Origin: JBKPNX01 sp046732855
GTDB lineage: Bacteria > Pseudomonadota > Alphaproteobacteria > Geminicoccales > Geminicoccaceae
Direction: 5' to 3'
Assembly (NCBI GenBank): GCA_046732855.1
Contig: JBKPNX010000042.1
Location: forward strand, 50,088-114,087
DNA length: 64,000 bases
Made by a program: the position numbers and the translations under genes. Positions 33,144-41,617 of this stretch are shown here, in pieces. The notes beneath the pieces are model-generated. The model made no database searches. It saw nothing but the letters and a program-made list of their open reading frames with translations, and was not told where the DNA came from. Position 1 is the stretch's first letter; each line of letters begins with the position of its first letter.

Positions 33144-33677
33144 CTACAGTCGTTTGAGGTGATGCCGCACGCGCCGCAGGCCGCCGCGCATGGGGTAGTC
33201 GCGCCGGGCGACGCCCAGGTCGACAAACCCGGCCTTGCGCAGCACCCGCGCGGACGCCGGGTTCTCGACGAAGGTGAACGCCTGCAGCGCCTTGAGGCCG
33301 AGCGCGCGCGCGTACTCGATCATCGCGAGCACGCCCTCGGTCGCATAGCCGTGGCCCCAGTAGGGGCGGCCGAGCGCGTAGCCGAGCTCGTGCACGGTGC
33401 CGACCCCGCCGAACCCGACGCCGCCCAGCGCGGCGCCGTTCTCCTTGCGCGCCATCAGGAACGTGCGGCTCGAGCCGGCGGCGTGCAATGCGATCCAGTC
33501 GCGCATGGCGGGCTCGGTCACCGGATACGGCATGCGCCCGGTCTGCTTGACCGCATCCCAGTCGTCCTGGAACAGGCGCACGAAATCCGGCGCATCGTCC
33601 ACCGACAGCGGCCGGAGGCGCAGACGCGCGGTGACGATCTCGGTGAACGCGTTGTCGCCGCGCGTTTCGGTCACCAC
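33144..33677 (-). CDS. GNAT-family N-acetyltransferase (RimJ/RimL type)
   Basis: A 177-residue acetyltransferase. It opens with TARLRLRPLSVDDAPDFVRLF, has LGYALGRPYWGHGYATEGV (motif A, acetyl-CoA pyrophosphate loop) and VENPASARVLRKAGFVDLG near the end, typical of the RimJ/RimL branch that modifies N-termini or small amines. The GTG at 33677 has GGGGAGCGAGG upstream and begins just before the domain; a further 90 codons upstream are open but look unlike protein. The aldo/keto reductase starts 11 bases after its stop, so both are likely co-transcribed. Confidence 0.85.
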   Translation of the reverse strand: MVTETRGDNAFTEIVTARLRLRPLSVDDAPDFVRLFQDDWDAVKQTGRMPYPVTEPAMRDWIALHAAGSSRTFLMARKENGAALGGVGFGGVGTVHELGYALGRPYWGHGYATEGVLAMIEYARALGLKALQAFTFVENPASARVLRKAGFVDLGVARRDYPMRGGLRRVRHHLKRL

Positions 33678-34225
33678 GCCCTCGCTCCCCGGCGACCGGG
33701 CAGCCGCCTCGGGCGCCGCCCCCGCCTTGAGCGGCCATCGGCCCGGCGCGCGCGGGTCCGGAACTCCCGCCGGTCTGGCGGTGCAGGTCGTCCTGCGGGA
33801 GAAAAGCTTGGATGCCATGTCCTGGCTGCGCTCAACAGAAGTCGGGATGGTCGGCCGGTCCCTCCGACGATCGCGCTGTCGTGGAGCTCCCGGTCGACCG
33901 ACTATCGCCCAAACCGGCCAAAAGGCCAACGGCGCTCGCGTCGCGAGCACCTCGCCGGTCCGGGACCCTTTGGCCGCCGACCGGGAAGTCCGCCGCCGCG
34001 AGTATGCGCCAACGACGCCAGAGCGCTCCGGTCAGCGCGACCATGAAGCGCCCGGAACGCCGGCCGCCGCGCGGGTCGGCTCGATCTATCGCCAGCGTCC
34101 GATCGGAGTTGCCCTCGACCGGGCCTGGCGCGATCGGTCGCACGCTGCCGCAAGACCAAGACCGACCGTTCGACCGGGTGCCGCGCGTGCTATGGTCCGG
34201 GGATGTGCGCTGGGAGCCCGACCCG
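33678..34225. other. Intergenic region, divergent genes
   Basis: About 550 bases without a supported gene, between the acetyltransferase and the alpha/beta hydrolase. Open frames on both strands are Arg/Ser/Pro-rich and appear to be composition effects. Confidence 0.4.
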
Positions 34226-34921
34226 ATGACGGCGAGCGCCGATGGGATCCGGTCAGAATCGCTCGCGTTCGTCCCGACGCCGACGCAAAGCCGTGTCTCG
34301 GCGCTCCTGCTGCGACCCAAGGATGCCCGATGGCTCTTGGTGTTCGGGCATGGCGCGGGCGCCGGCATGCGCCATCGCTTCATGGAGGCGATGAGTGTGC
34401 GGCTGGCCGCAGCTGGCATCGCAACGTTGCGTTATCAGTTCCCTTACATGGAGGCCGGCAGTCGGCGGCCGGACGCGCGCTCGACCCTGCTCGCGACGGT
34501 GCGCGCCGCGGTCGATGCCGCGCACGGCGCCGCGCCCGATCTGCCGCTGCTCGCCGGCGGCAAGTCGATGGGCGGGCGGATGACCTCGCTCGCCGCCGCC
34601 GAAGCGCTCCTGCCAGGCGTGCGCGGCCTCGTGTTCTTCGGCTTTCCCCTGCATCCCGCAGGGCGGCCATCGACCGAGCGCGCCGATCACCTCGAGCGGT
34701 TCGACCTGCCGCTGCTGTTCCTGCAGGGCGAGCGCGACCGGCTCGCGGGGCTTGATCTGCTGCGCCCGATCTGCGCCGCGTTCGGTGGGCGCGCCACCCT
34801 GCACGTGATCCCGACCGCCGATCACGGTTTTCGCGTGCTCAAGAGCGCGGGGCGCTCCGATCCTGACGTGCTGGACGAGCTCGCGCGCACGGTCGCCACG
34901 TGGGCTGCGTCGCTGGCTTAG
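34226..34921 (+). CDS. Alpha/beta hydrolase (Tex30/KANL3-like dienelactone hydrolase fold)
   Basis: A 231-residue alpha/beta hydrolase. WLLVFGHGAGAGMRHRFM is the oxyanion loop, AGGKSMGGRM the nucleophile elbow with its Ser, FLQGERDRLAG the Asp region, and IPTADHGFRVL the His. This pattern (GHGAGAxMxH) marks the KANL3/Tex30 family, whose substrates are unknown. The ATG at 34226 follows GGGAG. Likely cytosolic, as there is no signal peptide. Confidence 0.88.
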   Translation: MTASADGIRSESLAFVPTPTQSRVSALLLRPKDARWLLVFGHGAGAGMRHRFMEAMSVRLAAAGIATLRYQFPYMEAGSRRPDARSTLLATVRAAVDAAHGAAPDLPLLAGGKSMGGRMTSLAAAEALLPGVRGLVFFGFPLHPAGRPSTERADHLERFDLPLLFLQGERDRLAGLDLLRPICAAFGGRATLHVIPTADHGFRVLKSAGRSDPDVLDELARTVATWAASLA

Positions 34922-35099
34922 CGATCCGACCAGCGACTGGCGCGGTCGGATCGTGGCATTTGGCTCAGCCCATCCGCTCCTGCGCCACAGCGCGGCAGCG
35001 GGCTCGTTTGCCGGACCCGGCGCCGGCGAACCGACCGGTCCGATCAAAGAGATTTGCGAGCGTTTGACAGCGACTGCCCGCCATCGGCGCTCGGGTCGG

Positions 35100-35570
35100 T
35101 CAAAGCGGCGGCCCGTAGCGCAGGGTGCGCCCGATGTGATCGAGCGTTTCCTCGAATAGCCGGCGTGGCTGATCGGTCTGCGCCATGCGCGCCCGGACGT
35201 CGACCAGAGAGCGGTTGACCATGATCAGGCGCTGCGCCAGCACGACCGCCACGTACAGCGCAGCGGTGGGGTCGGTGCGCAGGATGGTTGGACCGTCCGC
35301 GACATGAAAGGTCGAAGGCGCCAGCGCGCGCACATCGGCGGTGTGCGGCTGATCCAGCAGCAGCGCCAGTTCCCCGAACACCGCGCCCGGCTCCTTGATC
35401 TCGGCGATGCGCCTGCCGTCGCGGATCACCTCGACCAGCCCCTCGACCATCACCAGGAGCTTGCCCGTGGTGGTGCCGCGAGCGAGAACCGTTTCGCCCG
35501 CCTGGTATGTCTCGGTCGGCCAGGACGACAGCTTCTCCAGCATCGCATGCGGATCGAAAATGGGCGCCAT
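35100..35570 (-). CDS. Cyclic nucleotide-binding-domain protein
   Basis: A 156-residue single-domain protein of the Crp-type cNMP-binding fold: YQAGETVLARGTTTGKLLVM, IKEPGAVFGELALLLDQPHTADVRAL (the phosphate-binding cassette, though with HTADV where Crp has RTA/S), and a helical tail. There is no DNA-binding or kinase domain, so it may be a stand-alone sensor or regulatory subunit. The start at 35570 (MAPIFDPHAML) was chosen because GGGAG precedes it. The partner is unknown. Confidence 0.85.
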   Translation of the reverse strand: MAPIFDPHAMLEKLSSWPTETYQAGETVLARGTTTGKLLVMVEGLVEVIRDGRRIAEIKEPGAVFGELALLLDQPHTADVRALAPSTFHVADGPTILRTDPTAALYVAVVLAQRLIMVNRSLVDVRARMAQTDQPRRLFEETLDHIGRTLRYGPPL

Positions 35571-35777
35571 GGGTGCAGGCTCCCTGCTTGGACCGGTGTT
35601 CGTGCTCCGGACGAGCGCTACGGAGGCCGCGCCCGGGCAGGCTGGCGACGTCAGGTGCCCTCGGACCGTCGGGCCTGACACGCTGCTCCCGCGGCCGAGG
35701 CGGGCCGGGGGGCTTGCTTCCGGGCGAAGCTCTGCCGAGTCTGCGCGGACCCGTGCGCGGCGCCCTTGGACCGTCTT

Positions 35778-36407
35778 TCAGTGGGTCGCCTGCTCGCCCC
35801 ACACCTGCGTGAGACGCTGGTCGCGGCCGCAGTTCCAACGATAGAACTTATACCGCAGCGGGTTCTTCTCGTAGTAATCCTGGTGATATTCCTCGGCCGG
35901 GTAGAACGGGCCGGCCGCCACGATTTCGGTCACGATCGGCCCGTCCAGTCGTTTGCTATCGACCAGCGCCTGCTTCGACTGCTCGGCCAAGCGCCGCTGC
36001 TCCTCGCCGTGGACGAAGATCGCGGTGCGATACTGCTCGCCGCGATCGCAGAACTGACCGCCCCCATCGAGCGGGTCGACGTTCCGCCAGAACACCTCGA
36101 GCAGCCGGTCGTAGCTTACCTTGGCCGGATCGTAGGTGACCTGGACGGCCTCGAAATGGCCGGTGCCGCCGGCGGACACCTCCTCGTAGGTCGGATCGAG
36201 CTTGCGGCCGCCGGTGTAGCCCGAAGTGGTGGCGAGCACGCCGTCCAGCTTGTCGAACGGCGGCTCCATGCACCAGAAACAGCCGCCGGCGAAGGTCGCG
36301 ACCGCCTGACCGTTGACCGGCGCGGTCGAGGCCTCCTGCTGAGCGCTCACCCCAACGGTCGACAGCGTCATGACGATCACCAGCGCCGCAATCGGATGAC
36401 GCTGCAT
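35778..36407 (-). CDS. msrA: Peptide methionine sulfoxide reductase A, exported
   Basis: A 209-residue MsrA that reduces S-methionine sulfoxide. A signal peptide (MQRHPIAALVIVMTLSTVGV) is followed by AVATFAGGCFWCMEPPFDKL with the catalytic Cys, GYTGGRKLDPTYEEVSAGGT, GHFEAVQVTYDP and YHQDYYEKNP. Its ATG overlaps the msrB stop by one base (TGATG), so the two are translated together. With msrB it forms an envelope repair pair for oxidised proteins. Confidence 0.95.
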   Translation of the reverse strand: MQRHPIAALVIVMTLSTVGVSAQQEASTAPVNGQAVATFAGGCFWCMEPPFDKLDGVLATTSGYTGGRKLDPTYEEVSAGGTGHFEAVQVTYDPAKVSYDRLLEVFWRNVDPLDGGGQFCDRGEQYRTAIFVHGEEQRRLAEQSKQALVDSKRLDGPIVTEIVAAGPFYPAEEYHQDYYEKNPLRYKFYRWNCGRDQRLTQVWGEQATH

Positions 36408-36928
36408 CAGGCGTTGCCCTTGGCCTGAGCGTCGGCCGGCACGAACTTGAGCGCGATCCCGTTCATGCAGTAACGCAGCCCCGTGGGCGGCGGCCCGTCG
36501 TCGAAGACATGGCCGAGATGACCGCCGCAGCGCCGGCAATGCACCTCGGTTCGGGTGAAGAACAGGCTGCGATCCTCCGAGGTGCCGATCGCGTGGTCAA
36601 GCGGCGCGTAAAAGCTCGGCCAGCCGGTGCCGCTGTCGAACTTGGTCTCCGACGCGAACAGGGGCAGATCGCAGCCGGCGCAGATGAACGTGCCGGCGCG
36701 CTTCTCCTCATTGAGCGGGCTCGTCCCGGCCTCCTCGGTGCCATGGTCGCGCAGCACGTCATACTGCTCCGGCGTCAGACGTGCGCGCCATTCCTCGTCG
36801 GAATAGGTGATCTCGAACGATTCCTGGTCCTCCGCGTGGGCCTTCCGGCCGAACCACCTCATGACACCCGCTCCGGATGCGGCGGCCGTGGCCGACGCGG
36901 CTATGGCGAACGTGCGGCGTGAAAGCAT
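36407..36928 (-). CDS. msrB: Peptide methionine sulfoxide reductase B, Tat-exported
   Basis: A 173-residue MsrB that reduces R-methionine sulfoxide. It has a Tat-type signal (SRRTFAIAASATAAASGAG). The catalytic domain has EEWRARLTPEQYDVLRDHGTE, a zinc site made by CAGC and CRRC, GHLGHVFDDGPPPTGLRYC and the catalytic Cys in RYCMNG. Upstream gene of the msrBA operon; both products are exported. Confidence 0.95.
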   Translation of the reverse strand: MLSRRTFAIAASATAAASGAGVMRWFGRKAHAEDQESFEITYSDEEWRARLTPEQYDVLRDHGTEEAGTSPLNEEKRAGTFICAGCDLPLFASETKFDSGTGWPSFYAPLDHAIGTSEDRSLFFTRTEVHCRRCGGHLGHVFDDGPPPTGLRYCMNGIALKFVPADAQAKGNA

Positions 36929-37097
36929 GTGCAGCTCCCTGTCAGCGCGCCGGGCAGTTTGGGGGTATGCCCGTCGCCGATACTTGGGCGCTACGCAGCG
37001 CCCATGCGAGACCACGGCGGTTCACCATCGCGTTGGAGTCTCGTGAGGGGGGAATCGGCTCGAGTGTCCCCGGACCCAGCGAAATGGATAAGGGAGC

Positions 37098-37123
37098 GGG
37101 GAGCGTGGCGAGAGCAGCTCCCC
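37098..37123. terminator. Hairpin downstream of the DndB-like gene
   Basis: GGGGAGC (37098-37104) and GCTCCCC (37117-37123) with a 12-base loop lie 20 bases after the DndB-like stop. A probable terminator. Confidence 0.45.
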
Positions 37124-37142
37124 TATTCCTTTCACCGGGGCA

Positions 37143-38480
37143 CTACGCGGCGCTACGCACTTGGCCGAAGATCTTGCTGCAAATCTTGTCCCACGCGGCG
37201 TCGGCATCGGTCGAAGACGAACTCACCCGATATCTGTTCTCGCCGATGACCAGCAGATGCGCCCAGATCGGCTGTGCATTCCGCTGGACCTCCCCGCCGT
37301 AGGTCGGCCCCGCAGGCAGGGCGCTGCGCTCACACTCAAGAACGTGCCAGTCGATGGTCGCGAGCTTTGCAGCCATGACGTCAAAGTCGATGTCGTATTC
37401 TTTGCAGTAGAGGAATGCGCGGGCGAAGATTGCCATACCGACGCCGCGCAAAGCCACATCCCCGCCACCGAGATCGCGGAGGGCCCCTGTAGTTACTTCA
37501 GAGTTCGGATCATTGCGGGCCTTATCCAGTGCACGGAGCTGCGGGAGGTGGCGGACTAGCGCGGCGAAGAACTCTTCGGCGCCTTCAGTTTTGTGCTCGA
37601 CAGACATATCGGCGCTCGGGTGATGATCAACGATGTGCCCGACGAACATCCTCACTGCGGACATGGACCATATCTTACGCGACTTCGCTGATAGGTTCAC
37701 GTTTGACGCAGTGGCATCGACGTAGTGAGCGAGGAACGGACTTTGGGACACAAGTTCGCGGCTCCGTTTGTTGCGGAGGTCGCGCACGTCGAACGCGGTC
37801 ACTAACGACTTGGGAATCGATTTGGCCTTTCCGCAGTCAGCGAAATCCTGATGACTGTCAGAACGGCTGGCCTCAAATACGATCTTCACGTCCACGGCGT
37901 TGCCCTTCAGGGCCACCTTGGCTTGGTCCACGACTTTGGGGTCCTTTAGAATTTCTTCGATTTGGGAGCGGCGGTGCGCCCCATCCGTGGTATCCAGCTT
38001 CGCGCCCTGCGGTAATGCGAGGATTGCCGGCCATGCATTCGTCCCATCGGCGGTGCTGGCCAAGACTATGAGCGTCGCCTCTGGCGCATCATCATCGAGT
38101 CCTACGCCATAGTTGAAAGTGAAGGCAGGGAGGATAAACTTGTCGCCGGTGCAGGCTGTACTGAGCAAGTAATTGCGCACCGCCTTCGCGTGCGCGGGTT
38201 CCTGGGGCCGATTTGAGTGTTCGGTGACTTCCCGGAGGTTGTCCTTCTTTTTTGAACGATCGGTCTGGCTCACGTCGACCATCTTCTGGATCGGCATGGC
38301 CGTGGTGAACTGCAACCGGGCCCCCTGGACGAAGGCCGTTCCGAAGAAGGCGTCGCCGGCATAACCCATCATTGATCGACGCCCGATTTCTGTAACCAGG
38401 GATTCCAAGGTGGGAGCGGCCTCGACGCGGACCTGGGGAGGGATGTTGATATCCGCCAGGGCGGGGACTAGAGTAGCCAT
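37143..38480 (-). CDS. DndB-like DGQHR-domain protein, solitary
   Basis: A 445-residue protein that resembles DndB, the regulator in DNA phosphorothioation clusters. The signature is DTTDGAHRRSQIEEIL (DGAHR for the family's DGQHR), followed by DVKIVFEASRSDSHQDFADC and KSIPKSLVTAFDVRDLRN, the usual SxxFxDxN-like and SL-FD-RD blocks. NVNLSAKSRKIWSMSAVRM also fits. No dndA, C, D, E or fgh genes are near. Base composition is visibly less GC-rich than its neighbours, it has its own promoter (38548-38576) and a terminator, so it was likely gained by transfer. The ATG at 38480 has GGAGA 8 bases upstream; an in-frame ATG at 38495 does not. Confidence 0.75.
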   Translation of the reverse strand: MATLVPALADINIPPQVRVEAAPTLESLVTEIGRRSMMGYAGDAFFGTAFVQGARLQFTTAMPIQKMVDVSQTDRSKKKDNLREVTEHSNRPQEPAHAKAVRNYLLSTACTGDKFILPAFTFNYGVGLDDDAPEATLIVLASTADGTNAWPAILALPQGAKLDTTDGAHRRSQIEEILKDPKVVDQAKVALKGNAVDVKIVFEASRSDSHQDFADCGKAKSIPKSLVTAFDVRDLRNKRSRELVSQSPFLAHYVDATASNVNLSAKSRKIWSMSAVRMFVGHIVDHHPSADMSVEHKTEGAEEFFAALVRHLPQLRALDKARNDPNSEVTTGALRDLGGGDVALRGVGMAIFARAFLYCKEYDIDFDVMAAKLATIDWHVLECERSALPAGPTYGGEVQRNAQPIWAHLLVIGENRYRVSSSSTDADAAWDKICSKIFGQVRSAA

Positions 38481-38547
38481 CGCGATTATCTCCATTCGTC
38501 GCTGTTTTCGGAAGCCGTCTTGGGTGGCAGCCCGAGACGGCTACTCT

Positions 38548-38576
38548 CATATAGCCGACCGTTTCGAAGAAATCAA
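38548..38576 (-). promoter_or_regulatory. Promoter of the DndB-like gene
   Basis: TTGATT (38576-38571), 17 bases, TATATG (38553-38548) on the minus strand, about 68 bases before the ATG. Good sigma-70-type match in an AT-richer leader. Two CGACCGTTT-type copies (near 38557 and 38599) flank it and may be regulator sites. Confidence 0.6.
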
Positions 38577-38737
38577 CAGAAACAATCGGCCATTTCGACC
38601 GTTTTTCTACGAATTGCTGGTGCACAGGGACTCTTTCCGGCCAAGAGCGGCGTGGATCCCTGCGTTCACGGGATCTCTCCTCCGGTAAAAACCGTGCTCC
38701 TTTTTCCACCCTCCCGAGGCTGATCGGCGGAGCATCC

Positions 38738-39724
38738 ATGAAGGCGATGGTGCTGGATCGGCCGGGCGAGCGCCTGCGGCTTACGGAGCTGCCGGCACCG
38801 GAGCCGGGCGCGGGGCAGATCCTGGTCAGGGTCAAGGCGTGCGCGGTGTGCCGGACCGACCTGCACGTGGTCGACGGCGAGCTGCCGCAGCCAAAGCTGC
38901 CGCTGGTGCCGGGCCACGAGATCGTCGGCGAGGTCGCGCGGCTCGGACCCGGGGTCGATCGCTTCCGCCCGGGCGAGCGCATCGGCATTCCGTGGCTCGG
39001 CTACACCTGCGGCAGATGTCGGTTCTGCATCGCCGGCAAGGAGAACCTGTGCGATGCGGCGCGCTTCACCGGCTATCAGATCGATGGCGGTTATGCCGAG
39101 TACACGGTCGCGGACGCCCGCTACTGTTTTCCGATTCCGGGGCCGTACGCCGACCACGAGGCGGCGCCGCTGCTGTGCGCCGGGCTGATCGGCTATCGCT
39201 CGCTGCGGATGGCGGGCGCGGGCGAGCGGCTGGGCGTCTACGGCTTCGGCGCGGCGGCGCACATCGTGACCCAGGTGGCGCGGCACCAGGGCCGGCGGAT
39301 CTACGCCTTCACCCGGGCGGACGACCGCACGGCGCAGGACTTTGCGCGCAGCCTCGGCGCGGTCTGGGCCGGGGGCTCGGACGAGCGGCCGCTTGAGGAG
39401 CTGGACGCGGCGATCATCTTCGCCCCGGTCGGCGCGCTGATCCCGGCGGCGCTGCGCGCGGTCAGGAAAGGTGGCGTGGTGGTCGCGGGCGGCATCCACA
39501 TGAGCGACATTCCGCGCTTCCCCTACGACATCCTGTGGGGCGAGCGCGTGGTGCGCTCGGTCGCCAATCTGACGCGGCGCGACGCCGAGGAGTTCCTGGC
39601 TTTGGCGCCCGAGGTGCCGGTGAGGACCGTGACCGAGCTGCTGCCGCTGGCCGATGCCAACGAGGCGCTGGACCGGCTGCGCGCCGGCCGCCTGCAAGGC
39701 GCTGCTGTGCTGGCGCCCGGTTAG
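38738..39724 (+). CDS. Zinc-dependent alcohol dehydrogenase
   Basis: A 328-residue medium-chain dehydrogenase of the AdhA-like group. Catalytic zinc ligands are in ACAVCRTDLHVVDGEL and PGHEIVGEVARLG; the structural zinc site is CGRCRFCIAGKENLC. The NAD-binding segment is LGVYGFGAAAHIVTQVA. The hpn genes follow on the same strand after a 98-base gap; a role in hopanoid synthesis is not implied by sequence. It starts at an ATG 38 bases after GGCTGATCGGCGGAGC-type sequence with a GGCGGAG site. Confidence 0.92.
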   Translation: MKAMVLDRPGERLRLTELPAPEPGAGQILVRVKACAVCRTDLHVVDGELPQPKLPLVPGHEIVGEVARLGPGVDRFRPGERIGIPWLGYTCGRCRFCIAGKENLCDAARFTGYQIDGGYAEYTVADARYCFPIPGPYADHEAAPLLCAGLIGYRSLRMAGAGERLGVYGFGAAAHIVTQVARHQGRRIYAFTRADDRTAQDFARSLGAVWAGGSDERPLEELDAAIIFAPVGALIPAALRAVRKGGVVVAGGIHMSDIPRFPYDILWGERVVRSVANLTRRDAEEFLALAPEVPVRTVTELLPLADANEALDRLRAGRLQGAAVLAPG

Positions 39725-39822
39725 CTCTGCCCGGGAACCCGCCCGCTTCTTGGCCCGCGGCGGTAGCGTCGGCGCGCGCGAGCCGCTAGGCTCAATGCAT
39801 CGTCAATGCGTCGATTTGGGTG

Positions 39823-40722
39823 ATGGCCAAGGCAGCGTTGGATGGTGCCGCCGCCCTCGAGACGCCTTCGGGCAAGGGGGCGCGCGACGAGAACTTCCCG
39901 GTCGGCTCGTGGTTGCTGCCGGCGTCGCTGCGGCCGCACGTCGCCGCGTTCTACGCCTTCGTCCGCGCCGCTGACGACATCGCCGACAACCCCGATCTGA
40001 CGCCCGACGAAAAGGTCGCGCGCCTCCAGCGCTTCGAGGCGGCGCTGACCGGCCCGCCCGGGCCCGCGGCGGCCCTGCCGAAAGCCCAGGCGCTGCGCAA
40101 GAGCCTCGCCGCGACCGGCGTCAGCCCCCGTCACGCCCAGGACCTGCTCGCCGCGTTCAAGCGCGACGCCACCCAGCTGCGTTATCGCGACTGGCCGGAT
40201 CTGCTGAGCTACTGCGCGCTCTCGGCGTCGCCGGTCGGGCGCTATCTGCTCGATCTGCACGGCGAGGCGGGCGAGCTCTATCGCTTCTCCGATCCCCTGT
40301 GCGACGCGCTGCAGCTGCTCAACCACCTCCAGGACTGCCGGGACGACTACCGGGCGCTCGATCGGGTGTACCTGCCGCTGGACGGCTTCGCCGCCGCCGG
40401 GATCGGCGTCGAGGCGCTCGACCGGCCGGCGAGCTCGCCCGCGCTGCGTCGGGTGCTCGATTGGGTGGTCGATGGCATCGACGCACTGCTCATCACGGCC
40501 GACGAGCTGCCGCGCGCCCTGCGCAGCCGGCGTCTCGCAGCCGAATCGGCGGTGATCCTCGCGATCGCGCGGCGCCTCGCCCGTGAGCTGCGCTGCCGCG
40601 ACCCGCTCGCTGAACGGGTAGCGCTCAGCCGGTTTCGATTTCTGTTATGCGGGCTGATCGGCATCGGGCAGGCGATCGGGCTCAGGCCGCACCGGCCGGC
40701 AACCCGGGCGCCGGCGTCATGA
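39823..40722 (+). CDS. hpnC: Squalene/phytoene synthase-family HpnC
   Basis: A 299-residue trans-prenyl synthase-fold enzyme. DENFPVGSWLLPASLRPHV is the HpnC-type start; the two Asp-rich motifs are FVRAADDIADN and LQDCRDDYRALDRVYLP. In the three-step route to squalene HpnC converts presqualene diphosphate to hydroxysqualene. The start could be GTG 39820 or ATG 39823; no strong ribosome site is present. It overlaps hpnD by 4 bases. Confidence 0.93.
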   Translation: MAKAALDGAAALETPSGKGARDENFPVGSWLLPASLRPHVAAFYAFVRAADDIADNPDLTPDEKVARLQRFEAALTGPPGPAAALPKAQALRKSLAATGVSPRHAQDLLAAFKRDATQLRYRDWPDLLSYCALSASPVGRYLLDLHGEAGELYRFSDPLCDALQLLNHLQDCRDDYRALDRVYLPLDGFAAAGIGVEALDRPASSPALRRVLDWVVDGIDALLITADELPRALRSRRLAAESAVILAIARRLARELRCRDPLAERVALSRFRFLLCGLIGIGQAIGLRPHRPATRAPAS

Positions 40723-41612
40723 ATCCGGGCTGCGGCGAGCCGCGCGTGGCGAGAGCCCCGCCCGCCCGGCCGGAGCTCGGCGCCGCGCAAGCGCACGTGC
40801 GGGCCGTGGTCATCGGCTCCGGCACGTCGTTCTACTGGGGCATGCGCCTCCTGCCGGCGGCCAAGCGCAAGGCGATGTACGCGATCTACGCGTTTTGCCG
40901 CGAGGTCGACGACGTCGCCGACGGCGAGGCGCCGGTCGCCGCCAAGCTCGACGAGCTGGCGGGCTGGCGGCGCGAGATCGACGCCCTGTTCGAGGGACGG
41001 CCAAGCCGGCCGACCACGCTTGCCCTACTCGACCCGGTCGCGCGCTTCGACCTGTCGTGCAGCGAGTTCCACGCGATGATCGACGGCATGGAGATGGATG
41101 CCGACGACAGCATGCGCGCCCCGCCCATGAGCGAGCTGATCCGCTACTGCCGCTGCGTCGCCGGCGCCGTGGGGCTCCTGTCCATCCGCGTCTTCGGCGC
41201 GCACGGCGAGGAAATGCGGCGCGGCGCGTTGGCACTCGGCGAGGCGTTGCAGCTCACCAACATCCTGCGCGATCTGTCCGAGGATGCGAGCCGCGGCCGG
41301 CTCTATCTGCCGCGCGAGCTGCTCCAGCAGCACCGGATTACAGCGTTCGACCCGATCGGCGTGCTGCGCGATCCCGGCCTGCCCAAGGTGTGCGACGCGG
41401 TGGCCGCGCGGGCCGGGACGCGCTTTGCCGATGCCGAGCGCCACTTCGGCCATGGCGATCGGCGGGCGTTGCGGCCGGCGCTGGTCATGATGCACGTCTA
41501 CCGGCGCACGCTCGATCGACTGATCGGGCGGGGCTGGCGCCAGCTGGAGCAGCCGGTGCGTCTGCCACGCCCGGAGCGGCTGTGGCTGGCGCTGCGCTAC
41601 GGACTGCTCTGA
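40719..41612 (+). CDS. hpnD: Presqualene diphosphate synthase HpnD
   Basis: A 297-residue squalene/phytoene synthase-fold enzyme that condenses two farnesyl diphosphates to presqualene diphosphate. Motifs: SGTSFYWGMRLLPAAKRKAM, YAFCREVDDVADG (first Asp-rich), GLLSIRVFG and LTNILRDLSEDASRGRLYLP (second Asp-rich). ATGA overlap with hpnC and a 5-base gap to hpnE show a tight operon. Confidence 0.94.
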   Translation: MNPGCGEPRVARAPPARPELGAAQAHVRAVVIGSGTSFYWGMRLLPAAKRKAMYAIYAFCREVDDVADGEAPVAAKLDELAGWRREIDALFEGRPSRPTTLALLDPVARFDLSCSEFHAMIDGMEMDADDSMRAPPMSELIRYCRCVAGAVGLLSIRVFGAHGEEMRRGALALGEALQLTNILRDLSEDASRGRLYLPRELLQQHRITAFDPIGVLRDPGLPKVCDAVAARAGTRFADAERHFGHGDRRALRPALVMMHVYRRTLDRLIGRGWRQLEQPVRLPRPERLWLALRYGLL

Positions 41613-41617
41613 CGGCG

